From positions 124,001-188,000 of the forward strand of contig NZ_JACYVI010000010.1 of NCBI RefSeq assembly GCF_014842265.1: 64,000 bases of DNA. Direction: 5' to 3'. Both the position numbers and the translations under genes were made by a program. Below are positions 1-8,862 of the stretch, in pieces (within the stretch, counting starts at the first letter, position 1; every line of letters begins with the position of its first letter). Below the pieces are notes generated by a model. That model saw only the letters and a list, made by a program, of their open reading frames with translations. It did not search any database and had not been told where the DNA came from. The DNA is from Pseudomonas sp. CFBP 13711 (GTDB lineage: Bacteria; Pseudomonadota; Gammaproteobacteria; Pseudomonadales; Pseudomonadaceae).

Positions 1-49
1 TGATGCGCTGAGCAATCGATGCACAGAAATCGACGGCGCCTGAACCGCC

Positions 50-840
50 CTCTTCCCGGTTGTAGGACTGGCTTTAGCCGGGAAGGCGTCATGTGTCGCG
101 CGGCAGAATTGAGGGTGAATGCACGGGCCTCTTCCCGGCTGAAGCCGGTCCTACCAAGCATGCGTGCATCCAGAAGTATCGCCTGCGCCGCAAAATTGTG
201 GGACCGGCTTTAGCCGGGAAAGCGTCAGGTGGCGCGCTGCGAAACTGAGGGTGAATGCACTGGCCCCTTCCCGGCTGAAGCCGGTCCCACTAAAAAGCAT
301 TGCGTGCATTCAGAAGTATCGCGTGCGCCGCGAATTGTGGGGCCGGCTTTAGCCGGGAAAGCGTCAGGTGGCGCGCTGCAAGATTGAGAGTGAACGCACG
401 GGCCTCTTCCCGGCTGAAGCCGGTCCTACCAAGCATGCGTGCATTCAGAAGTATCGCGTGCGCCGCGAATTGTGGGACCGGCTTTAGCCGGGAAAGCGTC
501 GGGTGGCGCGCTGCAAAATTGTGGGTGAATGCACGGGCCCCTTCCCGGCTGAAGCCGGTCCTACCAAGCATGCGTGCATTCAGAAGTATCGCGTGCGCCG
601 CAAAATTGTGGGACCGGCTTTAGCCGGGAAAACGTCGGGTGGCGCGCGGCAAGATTGAGAGTGAATGCACGGGCCTCTTCCCGGCTGAAGCCGGTCCTAC
701 CAAGCATGCGTGCATCCGGAAGTATCGCGTGCGCCGCAAAATTGTGGGACCGGCTTCAGCCGGGAAGGCGTCGGATGGCGCGCTGCAGAATTGTGGGTGA
801 ATGCACGGGCCTCTTCCCGGCTGAAGCCGGTCCCACTAAA
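50..840. repeat. Tandem array of ~136-bp units containing inverted REP palindromes (BIME-like)
   Basis: The palindromic core ccggctgaagccgg recurs at about 135, 271, 410, 545, 681 and 817, giving a period of 135-139 bases and six near-identical units. Each unit also holds the opposite-facing form ggctttagccggg, so two REP elements face each other around a spacer, as in a bacterial interspersed mosaic element. Short open frames across the array only reflect the repeat and are not genes. The array ends about 500 bases before the arn operon. The repeat structure is read directly; mobilisation by a RAYT transposase is family knowledge, and no RAYT gene is present here. Confidence 0.93.
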
Positions 841-869
841 AAGCACTGCATGCATCCAGTGCGGTGACC

Positions 870-1413
870 TGCAGACTCGCCCGAGCATGCTTCATGTTCA
901 GCTCCGATTAAGTATCCGGGCGCTAACTTAGCGGAACGGGCATCCGCGAGTGCCAAATAACTTGAATGGAGCGGTTAAAAAATAGTGGCCAATTCGGCTG
1001 TTTATAGCCCTCTGTCGACAACTATCGAAATGCTGAACCCAAGCTGTCTGAACATTAAATAACAGCCCGTTTGTTAATACGTCACCCGAAACAAAAACAA
1101 TACTCGAACAACCGTCACATTCAGCTGATAGCCCCGTAGCGACTGGCTATGGCGTACTGAAGAACACACACGGAAAACTGACGCAGCGCCCACGGTATTT
1201 TCATATTGGCGAGATTAACCTCCGGATAACGCAATACCCGAACCACTTGATCAGATCTGGTCATCTGATGAATAAGTCATCTATATGACGCGGTGCCCAC
1301 TAAGGCACTGTGATGAATACCTGCACGCGATTTAGATGACTTTCCAGCCGGTGCACAGTGGCGCCAACGGACGGGTGTGTTCAAACCTTGAACTTCAGTG
1401 GGACGTCCTCTTT
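870..1413 (+). promoter_or_regulatory. Leader and promoter region of the arn operon
   Basis: This 540-base stretch has no credible gene. It is more AT-rich than its surroundings and is the only place for the promoter of the eight-gene operon that follows. In other pseudomonads arn transcription responds to PmrAB and PhoPQ. A single gttcag at 896-901 is followed by gattaag, but I could not assemble a full direct-repeat PhoP or PmrA box, so no operator is assigned. Confidence 0.45.
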
Positions 1414-2562
1414 ATGAATGAGGCTTTTCTTCCTTTTTCCCGCCCCAGTATCGGCGATGAAGAAGTGGCGGCGGTGACCCGCGTGCTGCGCTCCGGCTGG
1501 ATCACCACGGGCGCCGAATGCCAGCAGCTCGAGGCACAGTTCGCCGAACGGGTCGGTGCCAGGCATGCCATCGCTGTTTCATCGGCGACAGGCGCCATGC
1601 ACATCGCCTTGCTCGCGTTGGGCGTCGGCCCCGGCGATGAAGTGATCACGCCCTCGCAGACCTGGGTCTCGACCGCCAACATGATCTGCCTGCTGGGCGC
1701 CACCCCGGTGTTTGTCGATGTCGACCGCGACACGCTGATGACCGACGCGACGCTGATCGAACAGGCCATCACCCCACGCACCAAAGCCATTGTCCCGGTG
1801 CATTACGCCGGCGCGGCCTGTGATCTCGACCCGATTTATGCCCTCGCGGAGCGCCACGGCATCGCCGTCATCGAAGACGCCGCCCACGCGGCGGGCACGG
1901 CCTACAAAGGCCGGCCGGTGGGCAGCCGTGGCACGGCGATTTTTTCCTTTCATGCCATCAAAAACATGACCTGCGCAGAAGGCGCGATGTTGGTCACCGA
2001 TCTGGCCGTATTGGCAGATCGGGTGCGTCAGCTGAAATTCCACGGCCTCGGCGTCGATGCCTACGACCGCCTGACCCTGGGCCGCAAACCCCAGGCCGAA
2101 GTCATCGAGCCCGGCTTCAAGTACAACCTGGCGGACATCAACGCCAGCCTGGCCCTCGTGCAACTGCACCGGCTCGATCACATGAACGCGCAACGCCGTC
2201 GGCTCGCCGAGCACTATCTGCAGCGACTGGGAAACGGCCCGGCCATGCCGCTCTCCCAGCCCGTTTACCCGCAACAACACGCCTGGCACCTGTTCATCCT
2301 GCGCATCGACCCCGAGCGCTGCGGTCTGGACCGCGACGGGTTCATGAAGGCCCTGCAAGAGCGCGGCATTGGCACCGGCATTCACTTCATCGCCACCCAT
2401 CTGCACCGCTATTACCGCCAGCGCTTCCCGGACGTGCACCTGCCGAACACCGAGTGGAATTCGTCGCGGCTGTGTTCGATCCCGCTGTTCCCGGACATGA
2501 CCGGCGACGATGTCGAGCGCGTGGTCGGTGCCATTGAATCCATCGTCGGAGCGCGCCCTTGA
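1414..2562 (+). CDS. arnB: UDP-4-amino-4-deoxy-L-arabinose aminotransferase ArnB
   Basis: This PLP enzyme transfers an amino group from glutamate to UDP-4-keto-arabinose in the cytoplasm, making UDP-Ara4N for lipid A modification. The 382-aa product begins MNEAFLPFSRPSIGDEEV, typical of ArnB. The FHAIKNMTCAEG segment carries the presumed PLP-binding Lys183. The N-terminal SGWITTG and DVDRDTLMTD segments fit the DegT/DnrJ/EryC1 fold. The open frame extends upstream to 1336, but those 26 residues do not resemble the family and 1414 gives the usual length. It is the first gene of the arn operon, and its stop overlaps the TTG start of arnC. Confidence 0.96.
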   Translation: MNEAFLPFSRPSIGDEEVAAVTRVLRSGWITTGAECQQLEAQFAERVGARHAIAVSSATGAMHIALLALGVGPGDEVITPSQTWVSTANMICLLGATPVFVDVDRDTLMTDATLIEQAITPRTKAIVPVHYAGAACDLDPIYALAERHGIAVIEDAAHAAGTAYKGRPVGSRGTAIFSFHAIKNMTCAEGAMLVTDLAVLADRVRQLKFHGLGVDAYDRLTLGRKPQAEVIEPGFKYNLADINASLALVQLHRLDHMNAQRRRLAEHYLQRLGNGPAMPLSQPVYPQQHAWHLFILRIDPERCGLDRDGFMKALQERGIGTGIHFIATHLHRYYRQRFPDVHLPNTEWNSSRLCSIPLFPDMTGDDVERVVGAIESIVGARP

Positions 2563-3569
2563 AAGCCTATCCCGTCCGCTGTGTGTCCGTTGTGATCCCG
2601 GTCTACAACGAGGAACAGAGCCTGCCCGAGTTGCTGCGCCGCACCGAGGCCGCTTGCGCCCTGTTGAACTGCGCCTACGAAATCGTCCTGGTCGACGATG
2701 GCAGCCGCGACGCCTCGGCCGAGCTGCTTCAAGAGGCCGCCGAGCGACAAGGCAGCCACGTGGTGGCGGTCATTCTCAATCGCAATTACGGCCAGCACGC
2801 GGCAATCATGGCGGGGTTCGAGCAGTGCAAGGGCGACGTGGTGATCACCCTGGACGCCGACCTGCAGAACCCGCCCGAAGAGATTCCCCGTCTGGTGCGA
2901 CTCGCCGAGCAGGGTTACGACGTGGTCGGCACGGTGCGCAACCAGCGGCAGGATTCCGCCTGGCGGCGCTGGCCGTCGAAGCTGATCAATCTGGCCGTAC
3001 AGCGCTCCACCGGCGTGGCGATGAACGACTACGGCTGCATGCTCCGCGCCTACCGACGCAACATCGTCGACGCCATGCTCGCCTGCCGGGAGCGCAGCAC
3101 TTTCATCCCGATTCTGGCCAACAGCTTCGCCCGGCACACCACGGAAATCCTGGTCGAGCACGCCGAGCGCGAGCACGGCGACTCCAAATACAGCCCCATG
3201 CGCCTGATCAACCTGATGTTCGACCTGATCACCTGCATGACCACCACGCCCCTACGCCTGCTGAGCATTGTCGGTTTTGGCATGGCCTTGCTCGGCGTGC
3301 TGTTCGCTTTGGCGCTGGTCGCCCTGCGACTCATCTTCGGCGCGCCGTGGGCCGGGCACGGCACTTTCGTCCTGTTTGCGGTGCTGTTCGTGTTCACCGG
3401 CGGGCAGTTCATCGGCATGGGCCTGCTCGGCGAATACCTCGGCCGCATGTACAGCGACGTGCGCGCGCGGCCGCGCTTTTTCATTGAGAAAGTCGTCCGT
3501 GGATCCCCCGTGATTGCGCTCGACGCCCCCGCTTCTGCCCCCGCTTACGCCCACAAGGTTGCGCCATGA
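2559..3569 (+). CDS. arnC: Undecaprenyl-phosphate 4-deoxy-4-formamido-L-arabinose transferase ArnC
   Basis: This family-2 glycosyltransferase moves formylated Ara4N from UDP to undecaprenyl phosphate on the inner face of the inner membrane. Seen in the 336-aa product: the GT-A start VSVVIPVYNEEQSLPEL, the LVDDGSRD loop, the metal-binding LDADLQNPPEE motif, and two hydrophobic helices at about residues 235-300 that anchor it. The start is a TTG inside TTGA shared with the arnB stop; no ATG gives the expected N-terminus, so translation probably depends on re-initiation after ArnB. The C-terminal ~20 residues are Ala/Pro-rich and variable in the family. Confidence 0.95.
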   Translation: MKAYPVRCVSVVIPVYNEEQSLPELLRRTEAACALLNCAYEIVLVDDGSRDASAELLQEAAERQGSHVVAVILNRNYGQHAAIMAGFEQCKGDVVITLDADLQNPPEEIPRLVRLAEQGYDVVGTVRNQRQDSAWRRWPSKLINLAVQRSTGVAMNDYGCMLRAYRRNIVDAMLACRERSTFIPILANSFARHTTEILVEHAEREHGDSKYSPMRLINLMFDLITCMTTTPLRLLSIVGFGMALLGVLFALALVALRLIFGAPWAGHGTFVLFAVLFVFTGGQFIGMGLLGEYLGRMYSDVRARPRFFIEKVVRGSPVIALDAPASAPAYAHKVAP

Positions 3570-5578
3570 ACAAGAAAGCTGTCGTTTTCGCTTACCACGA
3601 TATTGGCTGCGTTGGCCTGCAGGCCCTGCTCGACGCCGGGTATGAGATCGCTGCGGTGTTCACCCACGCCGACGACCCCAAGGAAAAAACCTTCTTCGGC
3701 TCGGTGGCCCAGCTGTGCGCTCGACACGAGATTGCCGTGCACGCCCCGGAAGACCCCAATCACCCGCTGTGGCTTGAGCGCATCGCCCGGCTTGAACCCG
3801 ATTTCATCTTCTCCTTTTACTACCGCCAGTTGCTCAGCGAACCGCTGCTGGCCTGCGCGAAAGATGGTGCGTTCAACCTGCACGGTTCGCTGCTGCCCAG
3901 GTATCGGGGCCGGGCGCCGGCCAATTGGGTGCTGGTGAACGGCGAAAGCGAAACCGGCGTGACCTTGCATCAGATGGTCAAGCGCGCCGACGCAGGGCCC
4001 ATCTTCGCCCAGCAACGCATCGCCATCAGCCCGACAGAAACGGCGCTGACCCTGCACGGCAAGTTGCGTGAAGCCGCGGCGGACCTGCTCTCGGAAACCC
4101 TGCCATTGCTTGCCCGGGGTCAGTTGTCGGGGACATCCCAGGATGAATCCGCCGCCACCTGTTACGGCCGGCGCACCGCTGCCGACGGTTTGATCGACTG
4201 GTCGCTCCCCGCAACCCGGCTGGGCAATCTGGTGCGGGCAGTGACCCAGCCCTACCCCGGCGCCTTTTGCCCGGTCGGCGAACACAAACTGATTGTCTGG
4301 GCCGCGCGAGCAGACACCGGTTACACCGGCGAGGCGCCCGGTACGGTGCTCGGTTGCGAGCCGTTGCGCATTGCCTGCGGCGAAGGCTCGCTGGTGATCA
4401 GTGCCGGCCAGCGCGGCGACGACGGCCTGTACCTGAGCGGCGCGCAACTGGCTCGCGAGTTCGGTCTGGTGGAGGGTTCGCGCTTGCAGGGCATTGACCC
4501 GCGCCGCCCGGTCCGGCGCACCCGCGTGCTGATCCTCGGCGTCAACGGCTTCATCGGCAATCACCTGTCCGAGCGTTTGCTGCAGGACGACCGTTACGAA
4601 ATCTATGGCATGGACATCGGTTCGGACGCCATCGAACGCCTGCGCGCCAGGCCGAATTTCCACTTCATCGAAGGCGACATCAGCATCCACTCCGAGTGGA
4701 TCGAGTACCACATCAAAAAGTGCGACGTGGTGCTGCCGCTGGTGGCCATCGCCACGCCCATCGAATACACGCGCAACCCGCTGCGGGTGTTCGAGCTGGA
4801 CTTCGAAGAAAACCTGAAAATCGTCCGTTACTGCGTCAAGTACAACAAGCGCGTGATCTTCCCCTCGACGTCCGAGGTGTACGGCATGTGCCAGGACGCC
4901 AGCTTTGACGAGGACACCTCGAACCTGGTGGTCGGCCCGATCAACAAGCAGCGCTGGATCTACTCGGTGTCCAAGCAGTTGCTCGACCGGGTGATCTGGG
5001 CCTACGGGCAGAAGGGTTTGCAGTTCACCCTGTTCCGCCCGTTCAACTGGATGGGGCCGCGGCTGGACCGCCTGGACTCCGCGCGCATCGGCAGTTCGCG
5101 GGCCATCACTCAGCTGATTCTTCACCTGGTCGAGGGCACGCCGATCCGGCTGGTGGACGGCGGTGCGCAAAAGCGCTGCTTCACCGATGTCGTCGACGGC
5201 ATCGAAGCCCTGGCGCGGATCATCGAAAACAAGGGCGGCCACTGCAACGGCCAGATCATCAACATCGGCAACCCCGACAATGAGGCCAGCATTCGCCAAT
5301 TGGGAACCGAGTTGCTGCGCCAGTTCGAGGCCCACCCGCTGCGCGATAACTTCCCGCCCTTCGCCGGTTTTCGTGAAGTCGAGAGCCAGTCGTTCTACGG
5401 CAAGGGCTACCAGGACGTGAGCCACCGCAAGCCGAGCATCGACAACGCACGGCGGCTGATCGGCTGGACACCGACCATCGAGCTCAGCGAAACCATCGGC
5501 AAGACCCTGGACTTCTTTCTGCGGGAAGCCATGGCCGAAAAGGCCGAACTGCCCCGTTCAACAGGCGCGCGCGTCTGA
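3566..5578 (+). CDS. arnA: Bifunctional UDP-glucuronate decarboxylase / UDP-Ara4N formyltransferase ArnA
   Basis: The 670-aa protein joins two enzymes. The N-terminal ~305 residues are a formyltransferase using N10-formyltetrahydrofolate, with the FNLHGSLLPRYRGRAP signature (catalytic Asn and His) and the downstream Asp in RADAGP. The C-terminal part is an NAD-dependent short-chain oxidoreductase that oxidises and decarboxylates UDP-glucuronate, with the Rossmann motif GVNGFIGNHL, the PSTSEVYG active-site strand and the YSVSKQ Tyr-x3-Lys pair. Length and order match the E. coli enzyme (about 660 aa). It starts on ATGA overlapping arnC and ends one base into the arnD start. Confidence 0.97.
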   Translation: MNKKAVVFAYHDIGCVGLQALLDAGYEIAAVFTHADDPKEKTFFGSVAQLCARHEIAVHAPEDPNHPLWLERIARLEPDFIFSFYYRQLLSEPLLACAKDGAFNLHGSLLPRYRGRAPANWVLVNGESETGVTLHQMVKRADAGPIFAQQRIAISPTETALTLHGKLREAAADLLSETLPLLARGQLSGTSQDESAATCYGRRTAADGLIDWSLPATRLGNLVRAVTQPYPGAFCPVGEHKLIVWAARADTGYTGEAPGTVLGCEPLRIACGEGSLVISAGQRGDDGLYLSGAQLAREFGLVEGSRLQGIDPRRPVRRTRVLILGVNGFIGNHLSERLLQDDRYEIYGMDIGSDAIERLRARPNFHFIEGDISIHSEWIEYHIKKCDVVLPLVAIATPIEYTRNPLRVFELDFEENLKIVRYCVKYNKRVIFPSTSEVYGMCQDASFDEDTSNLVVGPINKQRWIYSVSKQLLDRVIWAYGQKGLQFTLFRPFNWMGPRLDRLDSARIGSSRAITQLILHLVEGTPIRLVDGGAQKRCFTDVVDGIEALARIIENKGGHCNGQIINIGNPDNEASIRQLGTELLRQFEAHPLRDNFPPFAGFREVESQSFYGKGYQDVSHRKPSIDNARRLIGWTPTIELSETIGKTLDFFLREAMAEKAELPRSTGARV

Positions 5579-6459
5579 TGAAGGCCGGCCTGCGCATCGA
5601 CGTCGACACTTGGCGCGGCACTCGCGACGGTGTGCCGCGACTGCTGGACCTGCTCGACGAAGCGCAGGTCAAGGCGACGTTTTTCTTCAGCGTCGGCCCG
5701 GACAACATGGGCCGCCATCTGTGGCGCCTGGCGCGTCCGCAATTCCTCTGGAAAATGCTGCGCTCCCGGGCGGCCAGTCTGTACGGCTGGGACATTCTGC
5801 TGGCCGGCACCGCGTGGCCGGGCAAACTGATTGGCCGCGACCTCGGGCCGCTGATGCGCCGCGCCCGGGACGCCGGTCATGAAGTGGGCTTGCACGCCTG
5901 GGATCACCATGCCTGGCAGGCCAATGCCGGTCGCTGGAGCGAGGCTCTACTGAGTCATCAGATCCAGCGCGGCGTTGACGTTCTCAGCGATATTCTCGGC
6001 CACCCGGTGACCTGCTCCGCCGCCGCCGGCTGGCGCGCCGATGAGCGCGTGGTGCAGGCAAAAGAGGCATTCGGTTTTCGCTACAACAGCGACTGCCGGG
6101 GCACGTCGATGTTTCGCCCGATGCTGGCCGATGGCGCTCTGGCCACGCCGCAGATTCCGGTGGACCTGCCGACCTACGACGAACTGGTTTCGCCACAGCT
6201 GGACGCGCGGGCGTTCAACGACGACATCCTCGGGCGCTTCGCAGCCTCGAAGCTGAACGTCTACACCGTCCACGCCGAGGTGGAAGGCATCGTCATGGCC
6301 CCGGCTTTTCGCGCGCTGTTGAGTGAGGCGAAAAACCGTGGGATCGACTTTCAGCCCCTCGGCGCGCTGCTGCCGAATTCACTGGATCACCTGCCTTCAG
6401 GCCAGTTGGTGCGTGGCGCTTTGCGCGGGCGCGAAGGCTGGCTGGGGGTGCAGCGATGA
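5578..6459 (+). CDS. arnD: 4-deoxy-4-formamido-L-arabinose-phosphoundecaprenol deformylase ArnD
   Basis: This deacetylase-fold enzyme removes the formyl group from undecaprenyl-phosphate-Ara4FN, driving synthesis forward before flipping. The 293-aa product has the NodB-type metal-binding start LRIDVDTWRGTRDG, the HAWDHHAWQ motif that supplies the zinc histidines, and a late YTVHAEVEG strand. The start codon shares one base with the arnA stop (TGATG), so the genes are translationally coupled. No signal peptide is visible, consistent with cytoplasmic-face action. Length is normal for the family. Confidence 0.95.
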   Translation: MKAGLRIDVDTWRGTRDGVPRLLDLLDEAQVKATFFFSVGPDNMGRHLWRLARPQFLWKMLRSRAASLYGWDILLAGTAWPGKLIGRDLGPLMRRARDAGHEVGLHAWDHHAWQANAGRWSEALLSHQIQRGVDVLSDILGHPVTCSAAAGWRADERVVQAKEAFGFRYNSDCRGTSMFRPMLADGALATPQIPVDLPTYDELVSPQLDARAFNDDILGRFAASKLNVYTVHAEVEGIVMAPAFRALLSEAKNRGIDFQPLGALLPNSLDHLPSGQLVRGALRGREGWLGVQR

Positions 6460-8108
6460 TCAAAGCCGAACAGCGCAACATCGCCCTGCTGGTGCTGGCC
6501 TTCGCCGCGTTCTACCTGCTGCCGCTGGGGTTCCACGGTTTGTGGATTCCCGATGAAACCCGCTACGCCCAGATCAGCCAGGAAATGCTGCACAGCGGTC
6601 ACTGGGCCGCGCCACATTTCATGGGCCTGCGCTATTTCGAAAAACCCGCTGCGGGCTATTGGCTGATTGCCGTGGGCCAGGCGGTTTTTGGCGAAAACCT
6701 GTTCGGCGTGCGCATCGTGTCGGCGTTGAGCAGTGGTCTGAGCGTGGCGCTCGCGTACTGGCTCGCCGCGCGGATGTGGAACGACCCGCGCAAGAGTTTC
6801 GCCAGCGCGCTGCTGTTCATGAGCTTTGCGTTCATTGCCGGGCAAGCCGGTTACGCCAACCTCGATCCTCAGTTCACCCTGTGGGCCAACCTGACGCTGG
6901 TGGGATTCTGGTGCGCCGTTCACAGCAGCGGGCGTGCTCGACTGGGTGCCTGGGCTGTGATCGGTCTGGCCTGCGGCATCGGCTTCATGACCAAGGGTTT
7001 CCTCGCCTGGGCGCTGCCGGTGATGATCGCCCTGCCCTACATGCTTTGGCAGCGACGCGTCGGGGAACTGCTTCGGTACGGGCCGCTGGCGGTGTTGATT
7101 GCCATCGTCGTGAGCCTGCCGTGGGTGCTCACCGTGCATGCCCGGGAACCCGACTTCTGGCGGTTCTTCTTCTGGCACGAGCACGTGCGGCGATTCGCCG
7201 GGGCCGATGCCCAGCACGCCGAACCCTGGTGGTTTTACCTGCCGCTGCTGGTGGTGTCCTGCCTGCCGTGGGCCGGGTTGTTGCCGGTCACGTTCCGCCA
7301 GGCCTGGCAGCACCGGCGTCGACCCGACATCGGCTTTCTGCTGTTGTGGCTGCTGGTGCCACTGGCGTTTCTCAGCGTCAGCAACGGCAAGCTGCCGACC
7401 TACATTCTGCCGTGCCTTATGCCGGTGGCACTGTTGATGGCCGATGGGCTGATCGAGCGCCTCAAGCAAGGTCAGCTCACCGCGTTGCGCGTCAACGGAT
7501 GGCTCAACGCCGCCGTTGGTCTGCTCGGATTCGGGGCGCTGCTGTACCTGCAAATCAAACAGCCGCTGTACGCCCACGAACCGCTGCACCTGTTCCTGGC
7601 GCTCATCGTCCTGACCGGCTGGTGTGCGAGCAACGCCCTGCAAGGCCTGCGACCGGTGAAGTATTGGGCGGCGCCGGCATTGGGCGGTTGGCTGCTGGTG
7701 GCGCTGTTGCCGGTAGCACTTCCCTATGACGTCGTGCACAACAAGACGCCTGACCAGTTGGTGCTTGCCCATCAGGCGCAACTGGCGGCCAGCACCCACC
7801 TGTTGAGCAATGACCTGGGCGCTGCGTCGGCACTGGCCTGGCGACTGAACAGAACCGACGTGTCGTTTTTCAACACCTGGAACGAGCTGGAATACGGCTT
7901 GGGTTATCCCGACGTGAAGGGTCGCGAAGTCACTCTTAAAGGGGTTGATGAGTGGATGACCCAGGCCCGGCGAGAGGGTCAGGTGGGTGTGGTCATGCGC
8001 GGCAGAAGCGACGAGGAGCTGCGCGAACTCGAACTGCTGCCCAAGGACGCCGAGCGCTTCGACGAAGGCAATCTGATCATCCTCATTTACGGGAAGACAG
8101 GGCCATGA
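6456..8108 (+). CDS. arnT: Lipid A 4-amino-4-deoxy-L-arabinosyltransferase ArnT
   Basis: This polytopic GT-C glycosyltransferase adds Ara4N from undecaprenyl phosphate to lipid A phosphates on the periplasmic face, lowering negative charge and giving polymyxin tolerance. The 550-aa protein has an N-terminal hydrophobic helix, the periplasmic loop GLWIPDETRYAQISQEML with the conserved acidic pair, many further membrane helices to about residue 430, and a soluble C-terminal domain. It starts on ATGA overlapping arnD. Its length is that of ArnT rather than of the shorter PMT family. Confidence 0.96.
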   Translation: MIKAEQRNIALLVLAFAAFYLLPLGFHGLWIPDETRYAQISQEMLHSGHWAAPHFMGLRYFEKPAAGYWLIAVGQAVFGENLFGVRIVSALSSGLSVALAYWLAARMWNDPRKSFASALLFMSFAFIAGQAGYANLDPQFTLWANLTLVGFWCAVHSSGRARLGAWAVIGLACGIGFMTKGFLAWALPVMIALPYMLWQRRVGELLRYGPLAVLIAIVVSLPWVLTVHAREPDFWRFFFWHEHVRRFAGADAQHAEPWWFYLPLLVVSCLPWAGLLPVTFRQAWQHRRRPDIGFLLLWLLVPLAFLSVSNGKLPTYILPCLMPVALLMADGLIERLKQGQLTALRVNGWLNAAVGLLGFGALLYLQIKQPLYAHEPLHLFLALIVLTGWCASNALQGLRPVKYWAAPALGGWLLVALLPVALPYDVVHNKTPDQLVLAHQAQLAASTHLLSNDLGAASALAWRLNRTDVSFFNTWNELEYGLGYPDVKGREVTLKGVDEWMTQARREGQVGVVMRGRSDEELRELELLPKDAERFDEGNLIILIYGKTGP

Positions 8109-8449
8109 CCTGGCTGCTGCTGTTGGGCACCTGCGGGCTGACGTGTCTGGGCCAGGTCGCGCAGAAGTGTGCGGTGGAGCGTTGGCGCGGAACGTTTCCC
8201 GGCGTGTTCGCGGCAGCTCGCTCGTTCTGGTTGTGGCTGGCGGTGGGCTGTCTGGGATTGGGCCTCGTCGGCTGGCTGCTGGTGTTGCAGCGCCTGGAGG
8301 TCGGCATCGCCTACCCGATGCTGGGGCTCAACGTGGTGCTCATCACTTTGGCCAGCCGCTTTGTGTTCAAGGAGTCCATCGACGCCGTGCACTGGCTGGG
8401 TGTCGCGCTGATTCTGGCCGGCGTTGTGCTGCTCGGGCGCCAGGCATGA
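8105..8449 (+). CDS. arnE: Undecaprenyl-phosphate-Ara4N flippase subunit ArnE
   Basis: ArnE with ArnF flips the lipid-linked sugar across the inner membrane. The 114-aa product begins MTWLLLLGTCGLTCLGQVAQK, with the small multidrug resistance/EamA pattern of four hydrophobic helices and the LGLNVVLITLASRFVFKES region of family members. An in-frame opening reaches back to 7952, but those residues are an arnT shadow; ATG at 8105 lies in the ATGA that ends arnT. Length agrees with E. coli ArnE (111 aa). Confidence 0.93.
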   Translation: MTWLLLLGTCGLTCLGQVAQKCAVERWRGTFPGVFAAARSFWLWLAVGCLGLGLVGWLLVLQRLEVGIAYPMLGLNVVLITLASRFVFKESIDAVHWLGVALILAGVVLLGRQA

Positions 8450-8862
8450 GCCGGTCGAGTGCGACCGTCTGGGCAATGGGCAGCGTGCTGCTGGTGAGTT
8501 CGGCGCAGCTTGGCATGCGCTGGGGCATGAGCCGTCTGCCCTCGTCTGCGCTGTGGTTTGAGCCGGGGAGTCTGGCGCGATTCGAGCCCGCAGCCGTGCT
8601 GGTGATCGGCGTCGCGATCATCGCTTACGCCCTGTCGATGCTCGCCTGGCTGCTGGCCCTGCGCGACCTGCCCCTAAGTCGTGCCTATTCACTGCTCAGC
8701 GTCAGCTACGGGCTGGTGTATGCGCTCGCCGCGGTTCTGCCATTTTTCAACGAGACGTTCACGGGATCGAAAACTTTGGGCGTCATGCTGATCGTGATGG
8801 GCGTGCTGACCATCAACCTTCGGCGCATTTCCAGCACTCCTCCACAGGGCTTTTCTTCATGA
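8446..8862 (+). CDS. arnF: Undecaprenyl-phosphate-Ara4N flippase subunit ArnF
   Basis: Second subunit of the lipid-sugar flippase. The 138-aa product contains four membrane helices, the SSAQLGMRWGMSRLP segment after helix 1, and the SRAYSLLSVSYGLVYALA helix typical of ArnF. The ATG at 8446 overlaps the arnE stop in ATGA, while the 3' end overlaps the ugd start the same way. The tight packing fits a heterodimer made in equal amounts. Confidence 0.92.
   Translation: MSRSSATVWAMGSVLLVSSAQLGMRWGMSRLPSSALWFEPGSLARFEPAAVLVIGVAIIAYALSMLAWLLALRDLPLSRAYSLLSVSYGLVYALAAVLPFFNETFTGSKTLGVMLIVMGVLTINLRRISSTPPQGFSS

Noticed and set aside
50..840. CRISPR array
   Set aside because: The repeat unit is ~136 bases with palindromic REP cores and nearly identical spacers; there are no unique spacers and no cas genes.
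3545..5425. A 626-aa open frame on the minus strand opposite arnA
   Set aside because: It is the complement of a high-GC gene with clear ArnA motifs; the reverse frame has no domain signature and is an artefact of codon bias. The same holds for minus frames at 1579-2439, 6387-7799, 8706-9557 and 17990-20392.
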